From contig OX463780.1 of assembly GCA_949825025.1 (NCBI GenBank), forward strand, positions 14,915,480 through 14,979,479: DNA of 64,000 nucleotides, read 5' to 3'. This document shows, piece after piece, positions 1-12,300 of this stretch. The position numbers and the translations under genes are program-made. This DNA comes from Siphlonurus alternatus. Taxonomy: Eukaryota > Arthropoda > Insecta > Ephemeroptera > Siphlonuridae. The notes below the pieces were generated by a model, which was given only the letters and a program-made list of their open reading frames with translations, was not told the DNA's origin and ran no database searches. Positions within the stretch are counted from its first letter, which is position 1. Each line of letters opens with the position of its first letter.

Positions 1-414
1 TGATATGTCTTGTGTATTTACTCTATTATCATATTATGTATATTCCGACTATTCTGTACTCAAATAAAATTATATTGATAAATAATACCATTATTTTACA
101 TTAATTCTCACTGAATTTCTATATTTTATAAAATTACATTATTTAGTTAAATTTGTATTATAGCTCTTAATTTCAAAATGAAGTTATATAGGCACAGCTT
201 GATAATAAAAAATAATTTATTGGTCACAAAAATCATGTTACATACATTTTATTATTATTGTGAAGCTAGTGAATATTGTTTTAAGGGCAGCTTGTTGTAA
301 TTGCACATGCCTCACTATTTTGGTGGTAATTAATATGGCAATTTACAACAATATATAATATATATATATATATACTGACACTTCAATTATTGTTTAGCTC
401 ATTTTCTATAGGGC

Positions 415-418
<4 letters not shown>

Positions 419-475
<57 letters not shown>
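419..475. repeat. (AT)n microsatellite
   Basis: About 57 bases of uninterrupted AT dinucleotide. It lies downstream of the PPIH gene in AT-rich sequence (1-995) in which no other gene or clear element is visible. Confidence 0.95.
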
Positions 476-478
<3 letters not shown>

Positions 479-995
479 TCCATTGTGATTATTTTAAGTA
501 TTATAACCCTGATTTTCTAGTATTTGCTAAACAAATTTAGTGAATTTTGGCAGTTATAAATTTTCTCCCAGACTCAAAATTAAATAAAATTACACTCTTT
601 GTTGGCTATCAGTATTCTTTTAAAAACACAAAATATTAATTTTTCTTCTTCTTTTTTCCTGGGCTTTCATAAGAGAAAGTTGTTAGCAAGTTTTGTTTAG
701 TTGAACATTTTTCTGAAATGTACACAAATAAACAATGCTCAATATATGTAAGCTATTACATAATATATTTGCACAAATTTTAAGTGGCGATGATTTTTTC
801 CCTTTTGAATGAGAATTTAAAAATTTTAATAAGAAAAACAGGCTAAATAATAATAAAAAATAAAAAAGTGTTTCAAAGTTTTTTTTTGCAGTCTCTGTTG
901 TAGATTTTTTTTTTTTTTGTACACGGCTTTAACAAGGAATATTTTTGAGATGATGAAATACAGCAGTCACTTGCACATAGAACAAAATTAAGAAG

Positions 996-2881
996 TTACA
1001 TCTGGCCACACTGTGAGATGACTACTGGAATTTTTGGCTTGTTGTTAGGACCAGTCGGAACATTTTCTATCTTTCGCATCACCAAAAGTCCATCCACAAC
1101 TTTTCCAAACACAACGTGCTTCCCGTCAAGGAAGTTGCATTTGGCGCATGTCACGAAGAACTGGCAGCCGTTAGTGTCCTTGCCGCTGTTAGCCTGCAAG
1201 ACAAAGATTTTACAGTCAGTGGTGTAGCCAGAGGGAGAGGGTTTGTGATGGTGATTATGAACCACCCTCTTAAGGATGAATCTCAGTAGGTTGAGATCTC
1301 GCAATCGTACCGCCTGAATGCAACAAAACTTGCAGGGGACTTAGAACTCACCATCAATAGGTGATATACAAATTTTGAAGCGAATCTGTCTTATCAGTTT
1401 TGTGAAAATTGAAGTAGAAGTTTAACATTGGCCTTATGGACGAAAACCGGAAATGGAGCTGTTGTAAGAAAACTGCAAGACTGAATTTGCTCAAACCATA
1501 AGCGATTAAGTTTTAGAACAATCTCGATTTTTTAAAATTTATTTTATTCGATTCGTTTGCAGGTAAATATTCTTTGACTCCAGCAGTAACTGAGATTCAT
1601 CGTTAAACTTATAAATAAAAAAAATATAGCTCTATTTTTTTTTTTTTTTTGTAATATTAATAAGATTTTAGCAGCAAAGCCTTTCTTTCTTTTCTTCAGG
1701 ATTTTATCTACTTCACAACTGCATACAGTAGACATGTACATATTGAAAGATTTAATAATAATAAAATAATAAAAATTACCATTGAAAGAAGTCCAGGACC
1801 ATCATGTTTAAGAGAGAAATTCTCATCAGAAAATGTTCCACCTCCATAAATGCTCATAACTCCAGTACCATCACCCTGAAAAACAAACATTTAAATTATA
1901 ACAAAATGCTGTACAGAAGTATTGAAAGTTATGGTGTTCTGAACATTGTCGAGTCACAGTCTTGTTAATATTCATTATTATTATTTACTATCCCTAAAAT
2001 TTAAAGAAACAGACCTTTTTTATATTCAGCCTTTCATATAGGCTAATAAGCGAGATTTAACACCTGAAAATTTCCAGTAGTAATGTAAATTACGTAGTTT
2101 TGCTTTTATTTACCCCATAATCGGAAGCAGAAATCAGTAGAAAATTGTGTCATGTATATGTACGGCATTTCTGTCAAATTTCAGAGGTAATCTGGCTTGA
2201 AAGACTATATATATACAGTACAGTATACAGTATTGGTATGCATATTTACTTACATTAACAAAGTCTCCACCCTGAATCATGAAGTCCTTGATGACTCGGT
2301 GAAAACCTGCTCCCTTGAAGCCAAGAGGAACCCCATCACGTCGATATTCTCCAGTGCAAAACTGACGAAAATTTTCACAGGTCTTTGGTACAACGTCGGC
2401 AAATAACTCCATGACCATGCGGCCAATTTCCTGAAAAAAAGAAAATAGAAAATAAGAAAGGATACTTGGCATACTCGGAGCAATAGCATACATGTATGCA
2501 TACTGTACAAGGATTTTGTATGTACATACAAAATTCTTGATACTATACATATGATAATAAAATATATAATATAATTATGGATTGTTTTTCATGGTTACTG
2601 TATCATACCCGCGCGGTAGTTTCGGTACCATGCATACTGCCAGTTACATAATATAATATAGAGCTAGATGAGCCCAAGGTTGGCTTTATGTATAAAGCCA
2701 ACCTTGGATGAGCCTATAGAACCTAAACCTATGCACAAATGAGGGTATGTATGTATCAGGAGTGTATGTAATGCATACACTGAACTTAGAAACTTACTGT
2801 AGTTCCAACGGTGATATCAAAGAAAACCACAGGGTTGCTTGGATTTCTCAGGGCAGACTGAATCTGGTTCCATGTAGGCAT
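996..2881 (-). CDS. PPIH: Peptidyl-prolyl cis-trans isomerase H (cyclophilin H)
   Basis: Four minus-strand exons join in frame to 184 residues: 2881-2798, 2430-2254, 1875-1780 and 1193-996 (stop TAA), all at phase 0 with GT-AG borders. The human protein has 177 residues. Cyclophilin H catalyses prolyl isomerisation in the U4/U6-U5 tri-snRNP of the nuclear spliceosome. The protein opens [16 protein letters not shown], then VVFFDIT, the catalytic stretch [15 protein letters not shown] in exon 2, [12 protein letters not shown] and the end [20 protein letters not shown], which is typical of the H type rather than cyclophilin A. The Trp that contacts cyclosporin in most cyclophilins is Phe here ([12 protein letters not shown]). 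The start is the first Met of the conserved N terminus. Intron 3 carries a TTAA-flanked MITE (1274-1602). Confidence 0.95.
1274..1602. mobile_element. TTAA-flanked MITE in PPIH intron 3
   Basis: The ends are imperfect inverted repeats (GGATGAATCTCAG at left, its complement with one change at right), both bordered by TTAA as in piggyBac-type insertion. A second copy about 90 percent alike by eye lies at 19712-20039 in a PSMC1 intron. It has no coding capacity. Superfamily assignment rests only on the TTAA. Confidence 0.8.
2675..2706. mobile_element. 32-bp palindromic insertion with 8-bp target duplication
   Basis: Two 15-base arms (CAAGGTTGGCTTTAT and its exact complement) are separated by two bases. 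The flanks are perfect 8-bp direct repeats GATGAGCC (2667-2674 and 2707-2714). An 8-bp duplication is the hAT signature. It lies in PPIH intron 1. See the related 34-bp element at 38157. Confidence 0.8.
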
Positions 2882-3676
2882 GGTTAGGATACTATTAAAA
2901 CAATTATAATTTTTATAATGACAACAAAAATTTTCGTTTGATTTTAAAGTTTCAAACAGCTGACCGCCGGCATTTAGAAATATTTCGATCTTCAACCTTC
3001 AACGATGATGGTAGTTTGCAATATTTCCGGTTCCCGCTTACAGCGCTGTTAGCAATTTCTTTCATTACTATTTTGTAAACAAATCGAAAGAATTTTAGAA
3101 ATTTTAGCATGCTTTGAGTGTATTTCATTTTTTCGGTTCTATGTTCTATTATTTGTGTTATGCATACTCCGTATCGTGAAGTAAATATGTACTCTAATGC
3201 ATTATGTAAATATGTATTATAGAATATGATACAGTGTACTGTATGCATATTGTATGCGTATCATACGAACAGAGCGTTCTCACAATCAGACCTCTTGATA
3301 TCAGACTTATCAGAGTATGAGTATGCATAAATATGCCTACTGAATGTATGCATATGTATCATACTGTACTGTAGCGTCTGTAGCATACCTCTGACATGCA
3401 ATGTACGAACTGATGTTTGAAAAACCATGTCATAATTATGCATAATTGTACCTTTTAAAGTCTGTGGAAGATCTTATACTGTACATGTATATTATTATAC
3501 ATAATTAGTATCCTTTGCGCGTTTTGTGTATGCCATACATATGCATACAGTATCAATCAAATGAAAATGGAAACAAGAGCAAAAAAGAGAACAGGCCTCA
3601 GCATAAAAGGTGCTAGTTCTTCAGGTATATATGATATATAATATATATATAGCGCTTGCTACAGCTGTACTGTATG
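2882..3676. other. Intergenic AT-rich DNA upstream of PPIH
   Basis: This holds the PPIH promoter side. A moderately GC-rich patch around 2955-3060 directly upstream of the start codon may be the promoter and 5' leader, but no TATA box or certain motif is seen. Many short ATGCATA-rich stretches follow. No gene is seen. Confidence 0.4.
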
Positions 3677-3888
3677 CAGGGGCGGATCTAGCCCGCGGCT
3701 CTGGGGAAGAGGGGGGGGGGGGCGATGCCCTATCCCGCAATGCTAAATTTTAGGGTGGGAGGGGGGGTGACGAGTGGGAAGTGGTAATACCTTCAATGTA
3801 TTTTGGGAACTTTTTTTGGGGGGGGGAGGGGATCGTCCCCATCGCCCCCCCCCCCCCCCCCCCCACACACACACTGGATCCACGCCTG
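3677..3888. mobile_element. hAT-like MITE (CAGGGGCGGATC termini)
   Basis: The left end CAGGGGCGGATC matches the complement of the right end GGATCCACGCCTG. The flanks ACTGTATG and GCTGTATG agree at 7 of 8 bases as an 8-bp target duplication. The interior has long G and C runs. A 165-bp relative lies at 18025-18189. Non-coding. Confidence 0.8.
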
Positions 3889-3901
3889 GCTGTATGTAGG
3901 T

Positions 3902-5862
3902 CCTGTGCTTTCACATAATCTATAATTGCTACGCCGTAGGGTGACCAGATATCTTGATGTCCAAAACGGTACATACCCCCAAGATAGAGGCCTGAAGGGC
4001 CAAAACCCCCGCCGGAGTCGCGATTTTTTTGGGTGCCACGCCCCCTTTTTTACTTTTTTTTCTTAATGGATTTTCAAATTAATTGTTTTTTTTTATGAAG
4101 CCGTTTTTTCCGAAAAAATTTATATTATTTGTAAATCCATTAAAGAATTTTCGTCATAGATTATACGTAAGTATTTTTTAATTGATACCATAGTTCAGAC
4201 GAAGTTTGAGTAAAACGCTGTTTTCTGTTCCATAATCCATAAGACTGCATGTTAAAGGGCTCAGGAAAACAAACTTTGGGATTTTTTTGCGATGAAGCTA
4301 TTTGAGATGAAATTTTTTGGTTTTCATTTCTCAATAAAGCAGGGCAGGTTAAAATATTTTAAGGAAATAAAATAATAAATTATGCAATCGCTCACTCTAC
4401 TTTAAATAATATAAATAATTGCATTTTTTTATATATACATTTTTCATAGAATTAGAAAAAAAGAGATTTATTATAGTCACCATGCAAGAAAACTGTGCCA
4501 GTGAGTTGATTTCCTAAAATTAACCTTTTTTCTTGGCCTGACCACGATTCTATTCATGTTGTAAAGTTACATGTAAAATAAAAAGAAACAAAAGCAATTA
4601 ATACAAGAAATTTATTATACTCAAAAAGCATACCTTCGAAGGATACTTTCCCAATACAAAAATTATATTTAAATATTTTAAATTCATTTTTTTTTTTTTT
4701 TTTTAATTTCATTATCAAATTTTCCGTCTCCATTCACAATATTTCTAAATGTACGTGTTACTTAAATAATGCAATATATATTTGTTTATAAATAAATAAA
4801 ACTTAATATAATGTCACGAGATAAATTATACAAAAAAAAATGGAGTATAAAGCAAGAAATTAATTTGAATTAATACTTTTAATCGAACTGCAGTTCATTT
4901 TGCAAATAGTGTGAACTCTTGTTATAGAGTGAAATAGCTGAATTAATTTATAGCATTCAAATAGGGCTTAATAACAGCTAAAATTACTTGATTGTATGAA
5001 TAATATTTGTGGCGTTTTTCCCTCATATTCTTTTCCATTTATTTATTTACGTAATATCCATGCACGATTATTGTGAAAAAAAAAAAAAAGAAAGAAAGAC
5101 AAAGAAATTTTTGTCTCAGCCTCGTCACAATGCATAAGAATGATTTTTTCAATTTCATATATTATTGGAAATTTCCATCAAGTGAATATCATCAATATTA
5201 AAGGAGATGATATTTTTGTGCAAAGTTTTTTACTTATTTTTTATTCAAAATTTAATCGAAAAGTAGTGACTTCATTTCACGTAGTATATGCATACTTGCG
5301 CGTATATGCAAAATATATCTATTCCGCAATTTTGGAAGAAATATGCTGTTTTGCGAATGCGATCGACAAAAAAGGGGCATGGAGTTGCAAAATCATTTGC
5401 GTCCGTACATTTTCGTAAATATTCAAAACCACATTCCTATGATTTTTTTTTATTTTTTTAATGATAAAAATTTTAAAAAATGTCCCTTTTATAAATTTTG
5501 TCCGAAAGCGGTACATTTAGGCGTCCCGAGAGCCTCTTTGGGGACACCGGGACATGGTACTCTAAAACGGTACTGTACCGGTCAAAACGGTACGTCTGGT
5601 CACCCTATGCTACGGGGGCCGTATAAATGCCGTAAGCCTTTCACATTATATATATTTTCGTTCATCTGCGGCTGCTGTGGCGTAAAATCATGTAAATGCT
5701 ATAGAAAAATCAAGATGAGTTTGACTTTTCTACTGAGTGCCATGAAACGCCGCAGAACTCTATGCAGCAAATCGCGAGGTTTTACGGCGTACTGTAATCA
5801 CGTCACAACAACATGCTGTGGCGTGTTTCCGTAGCAATTTTTGATTATGTGATAGTTCTTTA
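3902..5862. mobile_element. MITE of the GCTTTCACAT family, split by a hAT-like element
   Basis: The left end (GTGCTTTCACATAATC then ATTGCTACG) and right end (CCGTAGCAATTTTTGATTAT) are inverted repeats of the family seen complete at 56184-56441. The element is cut in two by the insertion at 3937-5607. Right-hand remnant 5608-5862. Confidence 0.7.
3937..5607. mobile_element. hAT-like non-autonomous DNA transposon, 1.67 kb
   Basis: Termini are TAGGGTGACCAGA and its complement TCTGGTCACCCTA. Both flanks read TGCTACG followed by a G/C-rich triplet, consistent with a decayed target duplication. Inner terminal sequence also matches inversely (AAAACGGTAC). The interior is AT-rich with no recognisable transposase. 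Bases 4081-4410 resemble one arm of the foldback element at 15792-16455, so a further insertion is nested here. Confidence 0.75.
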
Positions 5863-5935
5863 AGATACATAGGCTATAGCGATATACTGTACTCAAGATT
5901 ACTCTACATATTATTATGTAGAGTATAATATTGAT

Positions 5936-6260
5936 GCGGCAAATAGGCTATGCCACAGTGACTCGTAAAGGATTGTTCATCCTCAAAACTCTCTTAAACA
6001 ACTCATAACTCTCCGTCTTAACAACCTCAGCTTTTAACAAGTTTCATTCTCTCACCATCCTTAATATTAACAGAAGAATATTTACTCATATCACTTCTAC
6101 TTTCAGCAAACTCCAACTTCCTAAGTAAACAACCCTCCTAACGAGACCACTCAACTCCCCCAACCTTCACTATATTTATTGTTATCTTGTACGTAACACC
6201 AAGTCACAATATCTCATTCTCTCCTCCAATAATTCCCACCCCAAACTCTCAAAAATCTCA
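5936..6260 (-). mobile_element. 3' remnant of the CR1-like LINE family
   Basis: The sequence from the GCGGCAAATAGG motif onward parallels the complement of the end of the intact LINE ORF at 40605-43637 (the region around its VREWN motif) and the better copy at 17552-18024. It is full of stops. Just beyond it the first exon of the ETAA1-like gene begins. Confidence 0.65.
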
Positions 6261-6366
6261 GTCGAAGGAGAAATTAGATTTTTTTTTCTAATTTCTCTTT
6301 CAACTAATGAAGCATCTAAACGATGCGAAACGTTTCAAAATGTAAATAACTTTCGAGTGAATCACT

Positions 6367-9300
6367 ATGACCGCAAGATTTTCACCTCCTGTGACTCTTT
6401 CGATCGGTAAGGTCTTGCTGGTTATTCCTATTATTTCCTTTAATAAGAACATCAAAACCTAAATGTTTTATTTTCCTTAAATTAAATTGAACAAACATTA
6501 GCAGTAATTTATTAATAAATATTTGCATCTTGTTTTAATCATCTGGGCTATGAACATAGCACAAATACATACTACAGTATGATATTTTTGGCACACTGTG
6601 CATTTTACTGAGCTGTTGTTAGATTCAACATTTCATTGGCATACTGTTTGAACAGTTTGGACACTATTGAATACTATATAATATGAATATATCACATAAT
6701 TATCAAATTCTGGGAGGTTGCTGCAGACCAGAAAACAATTCATCAGATTGGAAATTGTACCGGTAATACTATTACTAACAGATTATATATTTGGTTATAT
6801 GTTACAGGTTCAAGACGCTCTATTTTGAAAGCAGAAAAAGATAGCCCTCAGCCTTCCAAATCAAGCAAAACAGAGTCACCTAGATCATCAAGGTCAACTG
6901 GGGAGTTAATTTCCGAGGCTGAAGCAAGCCCTGAATCAGCAGCTGTTTCTAGAGCAGTGAAGCCCATTTCTGTCCAAAATGCCGGGCCCTCAAGCCTGGC
7001 TGAGAGTACCCCAAAGCGAGCAAGCAACTGGCCTGCAGGTCAATCCAGCCCCTCTTTTAGCCCTACCAGGACCCCTCAAGACAAGCCTGTCTTCCCGGAT
7101 GACGAATTTAGTCCCATTGAGTTGTTTCCTTACTCCCAATCTGTTCCTTTGGTGCATTGGGATTGGAATCCAAACAGAACTCCTCTAAAATGTAAGTACA
7201 TAGTGAACTACTACAGTTCTAGGCTCTGCATGAGACTAAACTGTTGCCTGCAAGAAATGACTTTGAAATATAGACACCATAAATACTGAACTACTGTAAT
7301 TTCAGTTCCAATGATAGTATAGACTTTAGATAAAATTCAGTGTAGTATGTAATAAAAAATAATTTCAATCACAATTTGTTGCCTCAGAATGTAAATCAAT
7401 TAAAGGCCCTATGACCATTTCACAGTATTAAGTCCACAATTAGTATTGCCTCATTATGATGCGGCTGCATAAAAAAAATTGTTCCAGCAGCAATAATATC
7501 AGAGATAATAGCCGATGAAAAGGCACCTGTGACGTTATTTGTACCCATTCTGCGGCGACGGTATAGGGAAATCCCTGCAAAAGATAGGTTCACTCTAGCT
7601 GCAACCACGGACATAATTTTAATTCTGGAATGTTGAAATTTTACCAGGGCAGTCTTCATAGTATTTGTCAAATATCCTAAAAGAATTTTGCTGTTGACAT
7701 TCACACAGACTGACTTATTGCAGTAGCAAGAAGAGAAAAATGTTGCATAGGAAAACAATGTTAAATTTTTGGCTTATCTTGCTACTGCAATAAGTCAGTC
7801 TGTGTGAATGTCAACAGCAAAATTCTTTCAGGATATTTGACAAATACAGTAAAAACTTGTAATTACGTAACTTGTTATAATCAGGGTGTATACCATCTGG
7901 AAAAACCTGGAATACCGGGAAATATCATGGAATTTCAAACCCTCTGGAAAAACCGGGAAAAATCATGGAATTTCGAAAAAAATGTCAAAAAAACTGGAAT
8001 TATCACATTTTTCAGTAACCATTTTCTTAATTATGTAATTTTGATGCCGAAAATCTTGATACCGTTTTGTTTTTTTAATCTTTTGTCAAGTTCTAATATT
8101 TATTCAAATCAATTAAATATTTTTTCAAGTATTGGAGATGAAAATGGGAAAAAATCGTGTGCAAAAGCGTGACGTAAAAAGATCGCGATTTACGAGAGAT
8201 CGCGCGCGTATTATATTGACGTCAATATTTCGGACGAATAGTTCAATATATTTACTGAAAAGTATATGAATGTTTCAAATATTAATTTGTAACTAAAAAT
8301 ACTCCTTCAATTAAAACAACTTTAATTATAAACCAGAAAAATATAATTATATTATTTTTAACGATGCAAGTGACCATGCATGCAGTACGTAGTGTAATTA
8401 AAAGATAGGCAATTTACGCGAATATTACTTTAAAAAAGTTAATCGTTTGATGAGAAAGCATAAATATATACAAGAGATCATTATAAATTATTATAATTTA
8501 ACATATTCAAGCACAAAAAATTAAAAGTAAAAATTATGGCACTGTAAACGTCATGCTTAAAAACTAGGAAACAACGCTATGTTGCTGTAAGCGCGGCGTG
8601 AGCTCACTTTATTTTATTGATCATATTATACCTCGTGTACACAATTTTTGCAGTATTTTTTATTTTTATTTTTTGAAAAATTCAGTGAACACAATATTCA
8701 GCATTTCAAGCATTTAGATAGAGGGAACTAAATTGAAAATTTTAACCTAAATTTTTTAAAAATGTTTTGTGTCCTAATTTATGGTTCCTAAACAGAGCGG
8801 TCTCATACGTATATAGAAGACCACTCTGTTCAAGACCGCTCTGTTCCTAAATTTCTGAATTTTCAGGGAAATGTTTAAAATAATAATAAAAATTCCAGCA
8901 ATTTTTATCACATTCAATTCACACGGTTCAAACCGGACTAAAATTTATTTTAAGTGGGACTTTTAAAATTAATATTTTTTTCATTGAAATGACACTGACC
9001 ACTGAAAAAAAAATGTACTTATACAGTAATAAAAGTTTTTAAACAGACCCGAATAAAATTATATTGAACTTAAAGTTATATCAATGCATTATTGCTGGAT
9101 TTTTTTTTATTTTTTTTAAACATTTCCCTGAAAATTCAGAAATTTAGGAACCATGAATTAGGACACTAAAACATTTTTCAAAAATTTAGGAAAATTTTAA
9201 ATCTAGTTCCCTCTATCTAAATATTCTAAATGATGTGTAGTAACCACAAAACGTATTTTGCAAATTTACTTCTTTTGTAAAATGAAGAGTTGCATGATCT

Positions 9301-12300
9301 GCATTACATTCATGCATGCACCATTTATGATAAATATAATATATTGGTGTTATAATGTCATCAGACAAGTCAATTTCATTTTTTTTTTTTATTTATTTAT
9401 TTATTTTTGCGATTTTTAACGTTCCCTATTATTATTATCATCATTAGATTAAAGTATAAATTTAGTATATATTATATAATCATATGCAGTATAATTGATG
9501 AAAAGATTGTATTTTATTAATTATAATTTCATCCAAAATTTGAGCATTAAAATTTTCTTGTCAAAAAAGTTGCTCGCTACGCTCGCAATTTTTTTTTATA
9601 CTTGTATTATACTGTGTTTGGTTATTTTTTCTTGTTTATACTGGGTAGCATTTTTTTTTTTTTTTTTCATGATCTGTATCTTTCAATTGATAAATTATGG
9701 ATTTATAGTTGTTAAGAAAAACAAAATATAAAATGTCAAGATTTTTTTTTCCTTAAGGAATTTAATCCTTAAACGATACCTTAAAAAATTAAATGGTTCA
9801 AGTAAATTTTTATATAATATTCCTCCCCCACCCCCTCCTGAACGCTAAAAAAACACCTGGAATTTTTTAAAATTCCCTGGAAAAACCTGGAAAACTCATG
9901 GAATTTCATTTGGGAATAATGGTATACACCCTGGTTATAAGGTAAATACTCGATATTGAGTAACGGAGTAAAGGTCCCGTAAAAAATAATTAGCATTGCA
10001 GGTATAGGAAAAACTTGATATAAGGTATACTCGATATAAGGTAAACCCAATTTCCCTTGACTTTACGTGATAACAAGTTTTTACTGTATATGAAGACTGC
10101 CCTGGTAAAATTTCAACATTCCAGAATTAAAATATGTCCGTGGTTGCAGCTAGAGTGAACCTATCTTTTGCAGGGATTTCCCTATACCGTGGCCGCAGAA
10201 TGGGTACAAATGACGTCACAGGTGCCTTTTCATCAGCTATTATCTCTGATATTATTGCTGCTGGAACAATTTTTTTTATGCAGCCGTATCATACTGAGGC
10301 AATACTTACTGTGGACTTAATACTGTGAAATGGTCATAGGGCCTTTAAGTACAAAAGATTATGCAATAAACTTAATTAAAAAATATTCCAGTTCCTTCCA
10401 ATTTTGTTATTGTTGATATTCTAGTGAGATGAATTAACAAACATGTTTCAAAACTATTTCAATAAATTGTCTGATGTAACTTTTTTGAGTATATATATTA
10501 AATTTAATTAAACACTGACAAGTTGTAAGCAACAGTAACAGATCTTGACAGACTTACTTAATGAGAGTACTGTAAATTTTGCAGCTTCTCTACGCAAGTC
10601 CCGTCGCCTCAATGCAGGGAGCTCTTCAACCCTGGAAGTGCCAGCAGCACACAAGAGAAGCTCATCCTCTCCTGAGCAAGGTCCGCCCTCCAAGAAACCC
10701 ACCACCCCAGCTGAAATTCCGGGAATGTCGTTGCTGGAAATAGAATTGCGAGCAGTGAATGCCATCATCTCTCAGCTTGAGACTGGTTAGTCGTATTTTA
10801 GAAACAGCATTAGTACTTTAACTAAATTACCTTGCTCTCTCAAGATATATTTATGTATAAATATGTGCAAATGGACAATGAACCCTTTAACACGCTCAAA
10901 ATCAGAGGGAAAGACGCTGTGACGTCATAGTCATGCAACACATTTTCCTATGCTTGTGTGTTAAATAAAATAATTGCATGACTATGGCGTCACGGCGTTT
11001 TGCAGCATGATTTTAAGGGTGCTAGAGGGTTAAAAAAATATATATTCAAATATAATTGACAATACATAACTCGAGGTCCTCTATCCAAATATGCAATAAA
11101 AAAATTTCATGAAGGTTGTCTCTGAATAGAGAAAATTATGCAATAAGACAAAAATGTAATAATAAATTAATTTTACTTGCACTTTGTTGTAGATAAACAA
11201 TAATACATGCATCATGCCACAATAAAATGCAGTACATTTTTTTTATAGGTGTCAAACATAATCAAAATGTGTCAAGTCCCAAAATACAAATCAGTTAATC
11301 ATATGTACAGTATATATTTTTTTTAAATTATTTAGTTACAGTATAAGCTAAAAGTGTTTTCATTTACGTTTTTTAGAAAAATAATTTTTTTGTTATTTTT
11401 TCAGGAGGCAAAGACAAGCTGAAAAATGAGGGAGACAATTTCTTTGGAGCAACAGAGGCACATCACAGTGTTGTAGAGACTGCAGTTTTGAAACCTGAAG
11501 ATCAAGGAGTTGCTGCTAGTTCTGCTGAGTTTGACTTGTGTGTTGCGAGTCATTATCACACAACAGAAACTGTATCAGTACAACATTCCAGCCAAACAAA
11601 GGCAAGCACAAGTTCAGCATTGAATGCTGTGAATCAAGAAAATGTTGAAGAAAAGAAGCATTCCACTCAAAGTACATCTAATGCTCAAATAATTAATAGC
11701 AAACCATTAAAAAGACTAGAAATGTCTTCCAAGTTAACATTAAACAATTCAAGTAAAGTGCCTGTTGTGAGTGTAGCAGAGACAAACTCAAATGAAACTC
11801 AAAGTGACCTTAGGGAGAAAGGTAAGGAAATGTTGTCTCCCCTAAGAAGTGCCTTCTATCAAGATGATTCACTGACTGAGTGTCTGATTGCCTGCTCAAT
11901 ACAAGTAGAAGAGGAATGCCGGAAAAGTCAGGAGCTAGCTAAAAAGACACAACCTGATGCAGCTAGTTCAGAAAGCAAAAATTCTGCAAAGCCAGCTGTA
12001 AGTGCCGCCTTATCTCAGCAACGTTCTGCTCCTCTCAGCTTGACTGCTGTGTCGAGAACCATGAAAGCAACATCCAATTCCATCAGTTCCAATATCACAT
12101 CCTCTTCAACTGTGAGCTCTTTGCCACCCACATGCTCGGTTCAAAGTATCGAAAGCAGAGCTCCTGTCAGTAACACCTTCGCTGTCCCGTCAGCCCCAAG
12201 TCTCAAGACTGTCACGTCGGCCATGCTCCCTCCAAGGAGGTCGCCTCGCACGCTAAGTGTCACTAAGAAGCAGTCGCCACACAAGAGGTCCATGTCACCT

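Larger units (their letters stand above)
7882..9933. mobile_element. hAT-like element with CAGGGTGTATACC termini, 2.05 kb
   Basis: Perfect 15-base terminal inverted repeats CAGGGTGTATACCAT. Flanks GTTATAAT and GTTATAAG match at 7 of 8 bases. The subterminal region has direct CTGGAAAAACC repeats. The interior has no recognisable transposase; it holds the inverted repeat at 8703-9230. Confidence 0.8.
7847..10086. mobile_element. pogo/mariner-like MITE with TA duplication, itself interrupted
   Basis: Ends are CAGTAAAAACTTG and its complement, bordered by TA. A complete uninterrupted 194-bp relative sits at 20514-20707 with the same ends. This copy is inserted in the right arm of the foldback element at 7404 and is split by the element at 7882-9933. 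Confidence 0.8.
7404..10344. mobile_element. Foldback DNA transposon with TTAA duplication, host of four nested insertions
   Basis: Left arm from AGGCCCTATGACCATTT at 7404 to about 7734, then a short loop and the right arm, which resumes at 10089 and ends at 10344 with the exact complement. TTAA borders both ends (7400-7403, 10345-10348). Arms are about 330 bases and highly alike, so the unit was about 0.7 kb before other elements entered the right arm at 7846. It lies in the second intron of the ETAA1-like gene. Confidence 0.8.

Noticed and set aside
1018..1227. Plus-strand frame opposite PPIH exon 4
   Set aside because: Antisense shadow of a conserved exon.
5343..5834. 163-residue frame spanning a transposon border
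   Set aside because: It crosses the junction of the hAT-like element and the split MITE and has no domain.
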